Source: a virus
Length of the DNA: 64,000 nucleotides
Reading direction: 5' to 3' (one strand)
IMG/VR virus record: IMGVR_UViG_3300032053_000034
Location: 1-64,000 of that record
Below are positions 23,876 to 35,300 of the stretch, in pieces. The position numbers and the translations under genes are program-made. The notes under the pieces are model-generated. The model worked only from the letters and a program-made list of their open reading frames with translations. It was not told the origin of the DNA and did not search any database. Positions within the stretch are counted from its first letter, which is position 1, and the number at the start of each line of letters is the position of its first letter.

Positions 23876-26800
23876 ATGGCAACAAAACAAAAAGACGGAG
23901 GAAATATATCATATTCTAATATCCTTACTGGAGGTATGAATAAGGATGTGGACCCTTCTTTCCAACCTGAAAATACATATACTCTTGCTGAAGGGATGAC
24001 TGTCAGTAATAGAGAGCATGATGCTATGCTAGAAACTGAAGAAGGAAACTCTAGCGCCTTTGCATTACCAGACAATACAATACCTCGAGTTACTCCTTTA
24101 GACCCTGATGCTAATGTTATTGGGTCCACAACTATTGATAATTTGGTGTTTGTATTTTCGACTAATCCACTTGGAAGGGATTATATAACAATCTGCAATA
24201 AAACTGATGGCACTTCAAAATTAATTCGCGTAAATATTGACCCAACACTTCCTCCAGATGTGGTTTATAATCTTGGGTTTGATATAAACTTTCGTGTGAA
24301 AGCTGAGGCAAAGATTCTTTTTAATGGAGACATTGGGTTATACTTTACTGATAACTTAAACCCAATCAGGTATATCAGGGTAAAAAATAATGCCGGTGTT
24401 TATTCTGGATTCCTAGGTAAGCTTCTCTCTGGAGTATCAACTCCACTGATTGATGTATCTATGCAGGATGGTGGAGGGGCTATTGCGTGTTCTTCATATT
24501 TATTTGCCATTGGGTACACAGATGCTTCAGATACTGTTGTTGGGTATTCTACATTTACAAACCCATATCCTGTAGTGGATGATTATCTTCCTGGCCCAGG
24601 GAATATCCCAGTGTTTGATGGAGCTTATAATGATGTAAAAGCAAATAAGATATTTGAACTAACAATTAATGAGGCAGCATTTGATCCTTCTTATGTTAGC
24701 TTTAAAATTGCACTGATAACATTTATTGGTTTCTCAAATACTCCAAGTGTATTTCTTCTTGATGTTCCATACAGGGCAAGATTTATTGCTGGTAAAATGA
24801 ATATTCAGATTACCGGTAATGAACCTTCAACTCAAATATCATTAGCAGAAGTTACTATTCCATTTGCTGATTATAGATATGCAAAAGAAGTCGCTCAGTT
24901 ATATAACAGATTACTGTTTGCTAATCTTAGAAAAGAAGATCTTCCAATTGATTTTGAAGCTATTGCTAATGCAATTAGTTTAACTCCTTGGCAAAAGCCA
25001 ATTGATACCAATATTGTTGAATACAATGGTACTGGTGGATACAAGGATGGTGGTACTTGTGTTACCAATAAGTCATATATGCGCGATGAAGTATATTCAT
25101 TTGCCATAGTATTTATTATAGATGAAACAACAGAAACCAATGCTTATCATATTGCTGCACCAAAAGTATCTGCTTCTCCAATAATTTATGGACAGAAATA
25201 TCCACCAGCTTCACCTGGAACATTTGGGACTTACTACGCTAGTCAACAACAATACAAGACTGGATCTCCATATTTTACTGGACTAGAAGATGACCATGTT
25301 AGGTATCATGTTATTCCTAAGTATGACTTAATGCAGTCTGGCTCTGATCATGTTGTTATGGCCATTGGTGTAAATGTTACTAATGTTGCCAATGCATTAT
25401 TGCTTATTCCAGACCCTCTATTAAGAGCAAGAATTACTGGATATAGATTGGTTAGAAGACAGAGAAATAATGACTCAAATAAAACCATTGTCTCTCAAGG
25501 TCTTATTCAGAAGTATATTCAGGATCTTAATTGGGGAGGCTTTAGTGGAAACCAAACAAGATGTAACACTGCATTTGGATACCCAGAGAATTCAAGCCAG
25601 TTTGAAATTGCACTTAACAATGCACAGATTGGTTTTTCATCAGTCACAATAGAAGGAAGAGTTATTCTGTATCAAATGTCTCCTGGTACTTTAAATGCAA
25701 ATTTAAGAGCAAAGCAAATTTGTGGTTTTATTTCACCAGAAACAGTGTTTGGACAAAGCACTTCATTGCAGGTTTCCAAGATTAGACCAGAAAGAGCTAT
25801 TGGTACTCCGGTAATTAATTCCTATGGATATGGCCTAAATATTGATGGCTCTTGGAATTACGTCACCCAGGGCAGTACTGATAATTATAATCTTGGCACA
25901 AATACAGAGTTTACTTGGTACACTCCTGGCGTAGAGGTTGTTAACAATCTTTTTGCAAAGATTGATAAAACTGTAACTATAGATCAGTACTGGATAAATC
26001 CAGCCAATAGTTTACTTCAACCATCTACACTGATGGATCAGTTTGGTACTCAGTTTGGGATTGGAACTGTTAGTTTAATCTCATTGCCTGTACAGACAAA
26101 TCACCTTGGTATAAATTTAAGGCAAAATCCAACTGATGATATTAACAATAGATTGTTACTGTATAATGGTGGATGGGCTGACAGTTATGTTATGAATCTT
26201 GAAAATGAGAATCCAAACTGTTATACAACATTGTATTCATCTGAGTATATTAGTTGTGAGTTAATACCGACTATTGCAGATGCATATATTCTTGGAGGAG
26301 ATACATTCATTTCTAGGTTTACAGCTGTTAATCAAATACCAAAATATGTTGATGATGGGGCTTCAAAAACTCTTGGAGCATGGGCTGGCGGTGTTGGTAC
26401 TTATATTGAAAGCCAGTATAACTGTGACTTAAGACATAGGTTAACTAGTAATAATGGTAGTCAAAAGGCAACTCCTTATGTTGATTATATTTCCAATGAC
26501 AGGTTTATTGATACATTTAGAAATACCTTTTTTAAGAGATATGGTATTCAAGACTCCACTTATAATGACGCGTACTCTGCAGAAAACAATTTTAATATTT
26601 GGTTAACAAAGTCTGAGTTCTTTGACCAAGTATTTAACTTTGCTGATAGGATTATTTATTCTGATCAGTCAATTGAAGGTGAAGGTACTGATAGGTATTT
26701 AATATTTAGACAAAATAATTACAAGGATATTCCTAAAAATAGAGGGCCAATCTGGAATTTGTTTGCCTATGACAATGATATTTATGCGCAATGCATAAGT

Positions 26801-27889
26801 TCAACTTATAAAACAAACATGCAGACAACTGCAGTAATCTCTGCTAATAATGGTGTTCAGGCAACATTAGGCGCAAGTGGATTATTCAGTATGCCTGAGC
26901 AGGAGCTTCTAACTATCTCCGGTGGCTATGGTGGCTCTCAAGATTCTTTTAGCGGTGTTAATACTCCAAGAGGAAGATACTTCATTGACAGGGCTCAAGG
27001 GAAGGTTTTCTTATTATCAAGAGGGCTTGAAGAAGTTTCCATTGATGGGATGTTTCACTTCTTTGCTGATAATTCAGAATTTATTGTTCCTAATAATAAG
27101 TCATATCAAGAAAATGATCAATTCCAAAATCCAAATGGACATGGTATTGGTATTGGGTATGATGCTGCGGGAAGAAGATTAATTATCTGCAGAAGAAGTA
27201 ATGATGACACATCAAAAGATTTCACAGCCTCATTCTCTTTTGTAACTGGTAAATGGGCTGCCTTACATAGGTATAAACCAAACATGTTTATTAATTCTGG
27301 CATAGAGCTCTATACTTGCGTAAACACAAATGTAAATGGTGTATCTGGAATCTTATGGAAGCATAGGGGTGGAGTACCTGGTTCTTTCTATGGACAGTCA
27401 CCATATCCATCTATCTTAGAACTATCAGTTAATGAGCCAGCAATTAGGAATAAGGTTCTTGATAACTTGGTAGTATCTGGAGAAACTAGAATTGTAAATA
27501 ACTTAGGAGCTGAGTTATTGTTGCCAATAAGAGCTGTTGGTGACTTTTTAAAGATCTCCTCTAGGTTTTGTAACTCTGGATTGAGATCTTTAGAATACTC
27601 TAATGCGTTTAACTTTAAACCTACACCAGCAACATCAATAACACCTGGTTCTGTAGCTGTAGGATATTACAATAGACAGTATCAATTATCTTGCCCAAGA
27701 AGCTTAGTACAGGATTCTGAGTATTCAAATCCTAATGGTATTAATGTCAATAATATTAAACCTGATATGCTCTTTGCTCCTAGATTAAAAGATACGTACT
27801 TTATAGTTAGGTTTGAATTTTCTAACTTGAGCTCAACTAAGATAAGTATTGATGCAGTATTGGCTTCACTAAGATTAAACATAAGATAA
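23876..27889 (+). CDS. Tail muzzle / stabilisation protein
   Basis: A 1337-residue protein matching in length, position and start pattern the crAss-like stabilisation or muzzle protein: the N-terminus is polar (GNISYSNILTGGMNKDVDPS), followed by an early TYTLAEGMTVSNREH segment typical of this family. The body is beta-rich with many aromatic and asparagine residues, consistent with a beta-propeller or barrel assembly. In crAss001 the muzzle caps the tail barrel and holds the cargo proteins. It overlaps the next gene by TAATG. The C-terminal part (about residues 1200-1337) is a jelly-roll-like beta domain. Confidence 0.7.
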   Translation: MATKQKDGGNISYSNILTGGMNKDVDPSFQPENTYTLAEGMTVSNREHDAMLETEEGNSSAFALPDNTIPRVTPLDPDANVIGSTTIDNLVFVFSTNPLGRDYITICNKTDGTSKLIRVNIDPTLPPDVVYNLGFDINFRVKAEAKILFNGDIGLYFTDNLNPIRYIRVKNNAGVYSGFLGKLLSGVSTPLIDVSMQDGGGAIACSSYLFAIGYTDASDTVVGYSTFTNPYPVVDDYLPGPGNIPVFDGAYNDVKANKIFELTINEAAFDPSYVSFKIALITFIGFSNTPSVFLLDVPYRARFIAGKMNIQITGNEPSTQISLAEVTIPFADYRYAKEVAQLYNRLLFANLRKEDLPIDFEAIANAISLTPWQKPIDTNIVEYNGTGGYKDGGTCVTNKSYMRDEVYSFAIVFIIDETTETNAYHIAAPKVSASPIIYGQKYPPASPGTFGTYYASQQQYKTGSPYFTGLEDDHVRYHVIPKYDLMQSGSDHVVMAIGVNVTNVANALLLIPDPLLRARITGYRLVRRQRNNDSNKTIVSQGLIQKYIQDLNWGGFSGNQTRCNTAFGYPENSSQFEIALNNAQIGFSSVTIEGRVILYQMSPGTLNANLRAKQICGFISPETVFGQSTSLQVSKIRPERAIGTPVINSYGYGLNIDGSWNYVTQGSTDNYNLGTNTEFTWYTPGVEVVNNLFAKIDKTVTIDQYWINPANSLLQPSTLMDQFGTQFGIGTVSLISLPVQTNHLGINLRQNPTDDINNRLLLYNGGWADSYVMNLENENPNCYTTLYSSEYISCELIPTIADAYILGGDTFISRFTAVNQIPKYVDDGASKTLGAWAGGVGTYIESQYNCDLRHRLTSNNGSQKATPYVDYISNDRFIDTFRNTFFKRYGIQDSTYNDAYSAENNFNIWLTKSEFFDQVFNFADRIIYSDQSIEGEGTDRYLIFRQNNYKDIPKNRGPIWNLFAYDNDIYAQCISSTYKTNMQTTAVISANNGVQATLGASGLFSMPEQELLTISGGYGGSQDSFSGVNTPRGRYFIDRAQGKVFLLSRGLEEVSIDGMFHFFADNSEFIVPNNKSYQENDQFQNPNGHGIGIGYDAAGRRLIICRRSNDDTSKDFTASFSFVTGKWAALHRYKPNMFINSGIELYTCVNTNVNGVSGILWKHRGGVPGSFYGQSPYPSILELSVNEPAIRNKVLDNLVVSGETRIVNNLGAELLLPIRAVGDFLKISSRFCNSGLRSLEYSNAFNFKPTPATSITPGSVAVGYYNRQYQLSCPRSLVQDSEYSNPNGINVNNIKPDMLFAPRLKDTYFIVRFEFSNLSSTKISIDAVLASLRLNIR

Positions 27890-29967
27890 TGAAAATTGAT
27901 AAATCCATATACAAAAAAGACCCAAAAATCAAGAAGATGGAATGGGGTACTCAGGGTTATGACAATTCTTATGTAATTGACCCTAACAAGTCTGATGTAA
28001 ATAATCAGGCTGCCAAAAGAAATTTTGAACTTACTAATAAAAACCAAGACAACACCACTAATGTTAAAACAGGCGTTAGTGCAGTTGGTACTGGTGTTGG
28101 TGCAGTTGTTCCTTGGCTTGGTGCTGTTATTCATGGAGCAAATGCAATGGACTCTGTTGGTAGAAAAATTCCTGGAGCAACGGATGAAAGAGGTTACGCA
28201 AACAGAAAGTCATTTTCTGGGAAAGTTGGTACAGCATTTTCTCCCATAGAGCACATTAAGAATTTATCAAGCGGTAATGCTAATGATACTTTTACTGGAG
28301 CAATGGGTCTTGTTGGTGGCGGAGGGATGAGCATGGGTTATCAAATGCTTGGTGGTGATAAGCTTACTCAGAAAATGTTTGGAAAGTCTTCTGCAGATAA
28401 AGCAAAAGATGAATATGACCAACAAATGAAAATGCAAGGTCAGCTGCAAAACTTCATGTACCAAAAGGTAGATGATAATTATGCTATGGCTAAGAAAAAT
28501 AGAGAAGAGAAACAAATTGCAACCTGGGGTAGACAGAATACTAGTAGTGGTCCAGTGATTGCAAAAACTGGAATGAAAGGGTATAAATGTAAAAATGGTT
28601 CTTCATCAATTAAACCAAAGTCATTTGGTGTTATTGAGATAGAAGGTAAGAACGGTATTGGGGAAATCCACACTGATGAAACCATGAGACAAGTTAAGGC
28701 TATTGGTGTAGCGCCACATTATGCAGGAGGAACTAAATCTATTGCCAAAGAGGGAGATGTGGTTTTCAATACCCAAGGTAAGCCACAGAAGTATAAGAAA
28801 ATTATCACTGCAATTGCAGAGGGAGATCAGGAGACGCTTGAAAGAGAAAGAAAGAAAATCCCTGGAGACTCTGGAGAGAAAATGAAAAAAGGAACTGATA
28901 AATTTGTTCTTGACAAGAAAGGGTATAGATCTACTGTAGATAAACACGGACACACTTATGTAAAAACTCCAGAAGGAAAGTATCTATACAAACCAAAAGG
29001 TGCTAATGATTTTAGAGAAGAAAAAACTTCAAAATCAATAAACAGTATTGATGCGATGGAGTCCAGGTTTAAAGGTGGGAAGATATCCTCACCAACAAGT
29101 ATTCCAAGCGCTTCTGGTAATTCAGTAAAGAAGAGTGAATTTAATGTAAGTGCAAATGAAGATATTATCTATGATAACTCTCAAGGTAAAACCAAAGATG
29201 AAATAGATGATATGAGAACCAATGATGAAAGAGCTTCTGCTAAAATGGATTTTGATGCAGATAAAGTTTCTGAATGGAGTGATGAAAAAAGAGGAAAAGC
29301 AGTTTATCATGGTACTCAAAAAGGCGGAAAGTCAAATAAACCTGGTTATAAATTTGATAATCAAAAAATAAAAGATTTAGTTGGTGCAGGTGCGGAAGTA
29401 GTTCCTATCTTGCATAACCTAACACAAAAGCCTGTAATGCCAAATGAGAGAGGTAAACTATATTCAAGAATGAACAAGTTTATTTCCACTAAGCCGTTAG
29501 AGGATGCGGTTACTGCAGATACTTATGCGGCAAATAAGCATAATGCAGTTGAGATGAGTGGCGGTAATGCTTCCAATGCTAGAGCTAATGCTATTGCTGC
29601 AAATGAAACTGCAAGAATGCAAAGAGCTGGTACTATTGCCAATGATAACCAAAGATACTCTGAAATTCAAAATGCAAACAATGCATTAAGAAATCAAGAT
29701 GCAGCATTTAATTATGAACAAGACTTTCTTAATCAAAGAGAGAAGTATCAGGTTAGATCACAAAAACAAGAGCAAATCACAAAGGCCATGTCTCAGATTG
29801 GAGAGCTTGGAGCAAGAAGCAAGGAGAGAGTTGCTCAGCAAAACTTTAATAAGGAATATTTGGATGCCGTCAAGGAGGGTTATGATGTTAAAGGGTTAAA
29901 TCAAAGTTTAGCACCAAAAGAAAAAGGTGGTAATAAGTCTGTTAGATTTGGTTATAAAAAGAAATAG
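27889..29967 (+). CDS. Internal virion (cargo) protein 1
   Basis: A 692-residue basic, polar protein. After an N-terminal stretch it has an amphipathic glycine/valine-rich segment (VSAVGTGVGAVVPWLGAVIH, about residues 63-82) and a second glycine stretch (GAMGLVGGGGMSMGYQ), then a small conserved-looking domain (SFGVIEIEGKNGIGEIHTDE to KKIITAIAEGDQ, about residues 245-320). The C-terminal 200 residues are helical and alanine/asparagine-rich (NASNARANAIAANETARMQ). Position between the muzzle and giant genes matches the crAss001 cargo protein gp45. Such proteins are packed in the capsid or tail and ejected with DNA. Confidence 0.55.
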   Translation: MKIDKSIYKKDPKIKKMEWGTQGYDNSYVIDPNKSDVNNQAAKRNFELTNKNQDNTTNVKTGVSAVGTGVGAVVPWLGAVIHGANAMDSVGRKIPGATDERGYANRKSFSGKVGTAFSPIEHIKNLSSGNANDTFTGAMGLVGGGGMSMGYQMLGGDKLTQKMFGKSSADKAKDEYDQQMKMQGQLQNFMYQKVDDNYAMAKKNREEKQIATWGRQNTSSGPVIAKTGMKGYKCKNGSSSIKPKSFGVIEIEGKNGIGEIHTDETMRQVKAIGVAPHYAGGTKSIAKEGDVVFNTQGKPQKYKKIITAIAEGDQETLERERKKIPGDSGEKMKKGTDKFVLDKKGYRSTVDKHGHTYVKTPEGKYLYKPKGANDFREEKTSKSINSIDAMESRFKGGKISSPTSIPSASGNSVKKSEFNVSANEDIIYDNSQGKTKDEIDDMRTNDERASAKMDFDADKVSEWSDEKRGKAVYHGTQKGGKSNKPGYKFDNQKIKDLVGAGAEVVPILHNLTQKPVMPNERGKLYSRMNKFISTKPLEDAVTADTYAANKHNAVEMSGGNASNARANAIAANETARMQRAGTIANDNQRYSEIQNANNALRNQDAAFNYEQDFLNQREKYQVRSQKQEQITKAMSQIGELGARSKERVAQQNFNKEYLDAVKEGYDVKGLNQSLAPKEKGGNKSVRFGYKKK

Positions 29968-29970
29968 GTC

Positions 29971-32277
29971 ATGGGAGTTTATCTAAATAGTACACCTGCT
30001 GAATTAACACTAGCAAAAGATCTTGATAAAAGACCACTTGAAGCTATTGGTGAATTATATAAAAAGAAGTATGCTGAGAGGGCTGCTGAAATTGCTGAAA
30101 TAAAAAAGAATGAAGAACTTCTTGGTAAGAAACTGAATAATGTTTATAACATTATGAATGTGGGTGAAAAGGCTGTCAAGAAGGAATACAATGATACTCC
30201 TGTAAATGAAAAGATCAGAGAAGCCAGAGCAAAGATTGAGGATGTAAGAGCAAGGATTGGAGAGGAACTTGGTAAAAATCCAAGTGCTAATATTGATCAT
30301 CTTGTGGCAGAACTTAATGGTTATGCTCCAGAGATAAGAGCAGTCTCAAAAGAGATTGACAATCAGAATGCCTATGTTAAAAGCCTTGACAAGTCTCTTG
30401 CTGAACATAAGGGAGAGGTTGCCGGTAACTTCATGGGTATTAATAATAATACAATAGAGCTTTTAAAAAACCCTAACGCGTTTACCTCTGAAAATATTGC
30501 ACCTCCATCAAGAGATGACATTAAGGTTAGAGAGATATTGTTCAATGCAGCAAAGAATTTCAATGACATAAAAGGAAATTCTTATGACAAAAGCATTGAT
30601 TACAATACTCTTGGAGCCTTGTCAAAAGCAATAATGACAGAAAGAAACTGGGAAGGTCTTGGTCCTGATAAAACTAAAGCATATCTCAAAGAGTTTGCCA
30701 AAGTTGATCCACAGGTTAAACAGTATCTTGATGACCAAGCACAAGCACAGCATGAAGGTAATATGTGGGAGATGTCAAAAAGCCCAGAAGGAATTATGGC
30801 AATGCATGCTCCGCTTACCCATGATGACATAAAAGATTTGCCTGTAGAAGATGTTTATCAAAGAGCGCCTGATGGATCTTTTATTGATAAAGATGGTGGT
30901 TCTTACATAAATAAGAATGACTTCTATAAAACAAATAGTAACGGCAAAAGATATTTTGATAAAGAAGCATATTGGGAAAATATAAGAAAGGAAGGTAAGG
31001 TTAAGCCTACGTTATCAAGAGAAGAAGTTATGTATAAAAAGACAAAGAAAAATGTCATGGGCATAACCAATTCTGTTGGTAGTGAATTTCAGCAAAGTCA
31101 AGAAGCAAAGAGAACACTTATTGATTTTCCAAAACCTCCAGCAACTGGAAAAGATAGTGGTTCAGATGATCCCAACTCTGCTCTTACTTCTTTCATTCCT
31201 GGAGACATGCCCTATATTCCTGAGTCACAAAAAACTCAAGGGTTTACCATTGCAGAAGGAGGGAATCTTAGAACTATTGGTGGATATTATGAAAATGGAA
31301 AATCACTTTCAGCTTCTGATATTGCGGCAAAGGTTGATACCGACCCAAGGATAACAGCGCTTAAGCTTAGTTCAGAAAACCTATCAATACTTAAATCTAA
31401 AATTCTTGAAAGATACAATCCTATTAGACAAAATGGAAAAGGCTCTTTCTCAAATCTAATAGCGACTAGTATTGGAAATCCATTAGGACTTATAAATGAT
31501 TCTGCAAGTATGGGTAATCTTGCAGATGAATTTCTTGAAAAGCACTTGTCAAGTGGTGCAGATATGATTCCTGCTGATGCTTATAAAATATTACCTATTG
31601 AACAAAAGGATGCTGTTAATGACAGGATGTTTGAGCTAAAAGAAGCATACAAAAAACAAAAGGTCAATAAGTCAAATGATCAACTTCTTCAAGAAGCAGT
31701 GCCTTATGTTGCTAATAAGGCAAATCAAGTTCCAGCATCTTTATATGGTAAAGCTACAAGCAAGTTGTTACCTGCAATTAAAAAATCTCTTCTTAATCAA
31801 AGGTTATATAAAACCAGAGGAGCTGATGGACAAGAATTACAAGTAGTCCCTGGAGAAAGTTTAAGCTTTGAGGATGGTAGAATAACTGTTATTGAATCTT
31901 CAAAGCCAGACTATGTTACAATCATTACTGATGTTGTTGGTGATGATGGTAAAATAATTGAAGGCAAAGAAGGCGTTGCTGTTGATTTAAAAATACAAAC
32001 AGACCCAACAGATATTAGTGGACGCGGAGCTCAACAAGCATTGAATGCCATAAATACATTATCTTTATTTTCTAACTCAGCAAATGGGCAAAGAGTATTA
32101 TATCCTGTTAACATAGGAGGGAAAATATTAATGAGAAATGTGTCTATTTCGGGTAGTAACATGTATCTTCTTAATGATGATGGTACTAGGGTTATGGAGA
32201 ATGGCAAACCAAAACTACTATTAACAAAAAATGAAGCTCTAAGAAACTACATGGATCTTCAGGATGCTGTAAAATAA
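29971..32277 (+). CDS. Internal virion protein 2, helical
   Basis: A 768-residue protein. The first 180 residues are heavily charged coiled coil (KKYAERAAEIAEIKKNEEL, ARAKIEDVRARIGEELGKN). The middle is lysine-, serine- and asparagine-rich, and the last 250 residues are mixed alpha/beta (VPGESLSFEDGRITVIESSK). TC-ATG start, three bases after the cargo gene stop. No membrane segment or enzymatic motif is visible. Its place between a cargo protein and the virion RNA polymerase suggests it is ejected or structural in the tail. Confidence 0.55.
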   Translation: MGVYLNSTPAELTLAKDLDKRPLEAIGELYKKKYAERAAEIAEIKKNEELLGKKLNNVYNIMNVGEKAVKKEYNDTPVNEKIREARAKIEDVRARIGEELGKNPSANIDHLVAELNGYAPEIRAVSKEIDNQNAYVKSLDKSLAEHKGEVAGNFMGINNNTIELLKNPNAFTSENIAPPSRDDIKVREILFNAAKNFNDIKGNSYDKSIDYNTLGALSKAIMTERNWEGLGPDKTKAYLKEFAKVDPQVKQYLDDQAQAQHEGNMWEMSKSPEGIMAMHAPLTHDDIKDLPVEDVYQRAPDGSFIDKDGGSYINKNDFYKTNSNGKRYFDKEAYWENIRKEGKVKPTLSREEVMYKKTKKNVMGITNSVGSEFQQSQEAKRTLIDFPKPPATGKDSGSDDPNSALTSFIPGDMPYIPESQKTQGFTIAEGGNLRTIGGYYENGKSLSASDIAAKVDTDPRITALKLSSENLSILKSKILERYNPIRQNGKGSFSNLIATSIGNPLGLINDSASMGNLADEFLEKHLSSGADMIPADAYKILPIEQKDAVNDRMFELKEAYKKQKVNKSNDQLLQEAVPYVANKANQVPASLYGKATSKLLPAIKKSLLNQRLYKTRGADGQELQVVPGESLSFEDGRITVIESSKPDYVTIITDVVGDDGKIIEGKEGVAVDLKIQTDPTDISGRGAQQALNAINTLSLFSNSANGQRVLYPVNIGGKILMRNVSISGSNMYLLNDDGTRVMENGKPKLLLTKNEALRNYMDLQDAVK

Positions 32278-32300
32278 ATTAAAAGAAAAAACACAAGATC

Positions 32301-35300
32301 ATGAGTGGTAAAACTAAAGAGCAAGAAAGTAAAGAGAGAATGGAAGCAGCAAAACAAGCAGATGCTTCATATAGGCCTACTTTAGATGAAGGTACAAGTG
32401 TTTCTCTTGAAATTGACCCAGATCAAAATAAACTTAATGCACATGAAACAGATGATATGCGCCAGCAAAGACTGTTTGATGAACAGTCTACTGGTGAAGC
32501 TCTTTTGATTGGTGCTGAGAACTTTGGTATTAATGCTGTGTCTTCTTTTATTGGTAATACTGCAGGCGTTGTTGCTGGTGTTCATAATGCTATGACATCT
32601 GGTGATGCCACCATGAATCCTTTGAGTGAAGAGAATATTGATGAGTTTATAAATAACCCAATAAACAAGTATCTTGCTGAGTTTTCTGAAAACTTCAATA
32701 AGGATAATCCAGTGTATTCTGATCCAGGTAATTCAACATTGTTTGATGATGTTGCTAGTGCTAAGTTTTTCTCTGATGTAATTGGAAGTGCTGGTTATAC
32801 TGCTGGAGGAATGGCCTCTGCCCTTACTGTTGGCAAACTTGGTAGTGCCGCAAGACAAGGACTTCTTAAGAGTGCTGTTACCGGTTCTACAAAAGAATTT
32901 GATGAGTTTTTAAAGTCTGGTATTGCTGATCCATTAATTAGGGAGAATGTAAAAAAGGCTGTAATCAATAATACTTTTAAAGGAGCAACCTCTCTTACCG
33001 GGGCAGCTATGGGTAGAGCTTATGAATCTTCAATAGAAGCTTCACAAGCTGGTAAAGAAGCTAGTGCTAGAATGGCAGAATCTTTAAAAGATAGAAAGGA
33101 CCTGTCTACTGAAGAAAAGTCTAGGATGACTGAACAAGCAAAAAATAGTGCTCAAGTAACATCATTTAGTTTGAATATGATGCTTGGGTATTCTGATATG
33201 ACTCAATCTGCAAAGATGTTTAATACCTTTGGTGATGGAGTTGAGAATGTTAGTAAGTGGTGGAAGGAAGGACTTAATCAATTTATTCAAGAAGGAGGAG
33301 AAGAGTATGCTCAGAATAGAATCCAAAAGATTGCTGTAGATAATGAGTTTACTTCTGGAACCTCTAACAAAATACTTAAATCATTCTCTACACTTGTTGA
33401 GGGTGTTGGAGATAGAGAAGCGCAACTTGCTGCATTATCTGGTGGACTTTCTGGAGCCCCAATGGGGATCTATGCCGGTGCTAAGAATTATGATAAACAA
33501 CAAAAGATTGAACTTGAAAACAAAGAACTCTATGCTAAGTTGTCTTCTCAGTTAAAACCAAATGAGAAAATACAGCTTGACAAGAACTTAAAGTATGCAG
33601 AGCTTGAAGAGCAAAAGAATAATGGAAGAGTTGTTCTTTCTGCATTAAACAACCTTGGTCAAGTTTCTGAAGAACAATCTTCTGTTAAGATACCAAACTC
33701 TGAACACACTCTTGGATCACTAAAAGAACTTAGTATAGAGGACACAGTCAAATATGCTTATGAATCAGAAAAGCTTAAAAAAGAACTAGAGATTAGTATT
33801 AGAAGTGCAAGCAATGCTCAGTTATCAGAAACTGTATTTGCAGCAATTGATAGTGGCAATCTTGAAAACTTAAAACTAGAATTGGAGGCCATCTCTAAAT
33901 CTTCTAATGAGGAGATCTCTAAAGTTATTGGAGAAGAAGTGACCAATGATAATAAGGACAAAAAACTAAAAGCCATGTCAGCCAAAATTGACAAAGCTGA
34001 AAAAATATACAACTCTATTAAGAATAATATTGCCGGTGCTTCTCCACAACAACAAAGAGAAGCTGGAATGATTGCAACAAACTTGGAGTTTCTTTCTACC
34101 ATGAGAATGAAAGAACTTCATTCAAATCCATCAAGCCTGGACTTAAGTACTATTGGTATTGATACCACTCTTGCTGAATTTCAAGACAAGTTTAATGAGG
34201 ACTTTCTTGCAATCAAGGATAGAAATACATTCTCAAGAAAGGATATTGAAGACTCTGAGGAGGGAAGCCCACTTGCTGCTTTCAAAAAAAGAGTAGAAAA
34301 TAATCCAAATAAAGAGACCTTTAGAGACAATGTTAAGATTGCTTTAGAGCAAGATGAACTAAGTAAGAAGTCTTTCATGGCCAATGTTATTAAGGCTGTT
34401 GATAAGCACTTTGGTCCTGGAAAACAAAAAGAAAAGGCAGAGGAAGTTGCTACCTATACAGCCAATCTTTATATTCATGACAAGCTTACCAAAGAAATAA
34501 ACAACCAGAGAGTTGAGTATCAGAAATCAATGAATGCTCTTGTCTGGAATAAGCAAAAGGCAGCACAGGAAAAGAAAGATGCAGCGCAGGTTAAGTCTAT
34601 TAAAAAAGATATTGCCAAACAGCCAAAAACTGTTGATGAAATATTGGAAGACTATAGTTTATCTGAAGCGCCTTCTGAAGTTAAAACTCCAAGACTTGCT
34701 GCAGCATTTGAGACATTCTTCAATCTTAATAAAGACAGAACAAATTCTTTTGGTGTTAACTTTGAGACTAAAGGAATATTATCTGCAGTAATTGATGACA
34801 TAGCAAAAGCATACAAGGAAAGTGCTGGTGATAATTCAATGACTGGATCTATTCTATTGCAAAAGGTTATTGAGAAGGCAAATCTTGTTGACGGGAATAA
34901 CTACTGGAAAACGCAAATATCCCCAGAAAGCACAGTAGCTGCTGAGGCAATGCTAAGTACTCTTGGTGATAGACAGCAGAGGCTTGCTAATCCAAAGCCT
35001 TCAGATGGCATAGGTGTTACTCCTATGGATTTATATATCTATGCTGAACAAAACAAGAATAATAGAAACTCTGTACTTGGGGCCGTTGAGAAAGCAGAAA
35101 ATGCTACCTATGTAGAAGTTAAAAATGCAAGAGAAAGACTTGTGCGCTTGAGAAATAAGATTTCCAAGAAGGTAATCATCAGTGAAAAAGGATTAGTTTG
35201 GAAAGATGGACAGTATGTTCCCGCGGTAATTTCTGGATCATACCCAATCTCTCCTTCACAACTGATCACACAAGATGTGAAAGATAGATATGTTCAAGAA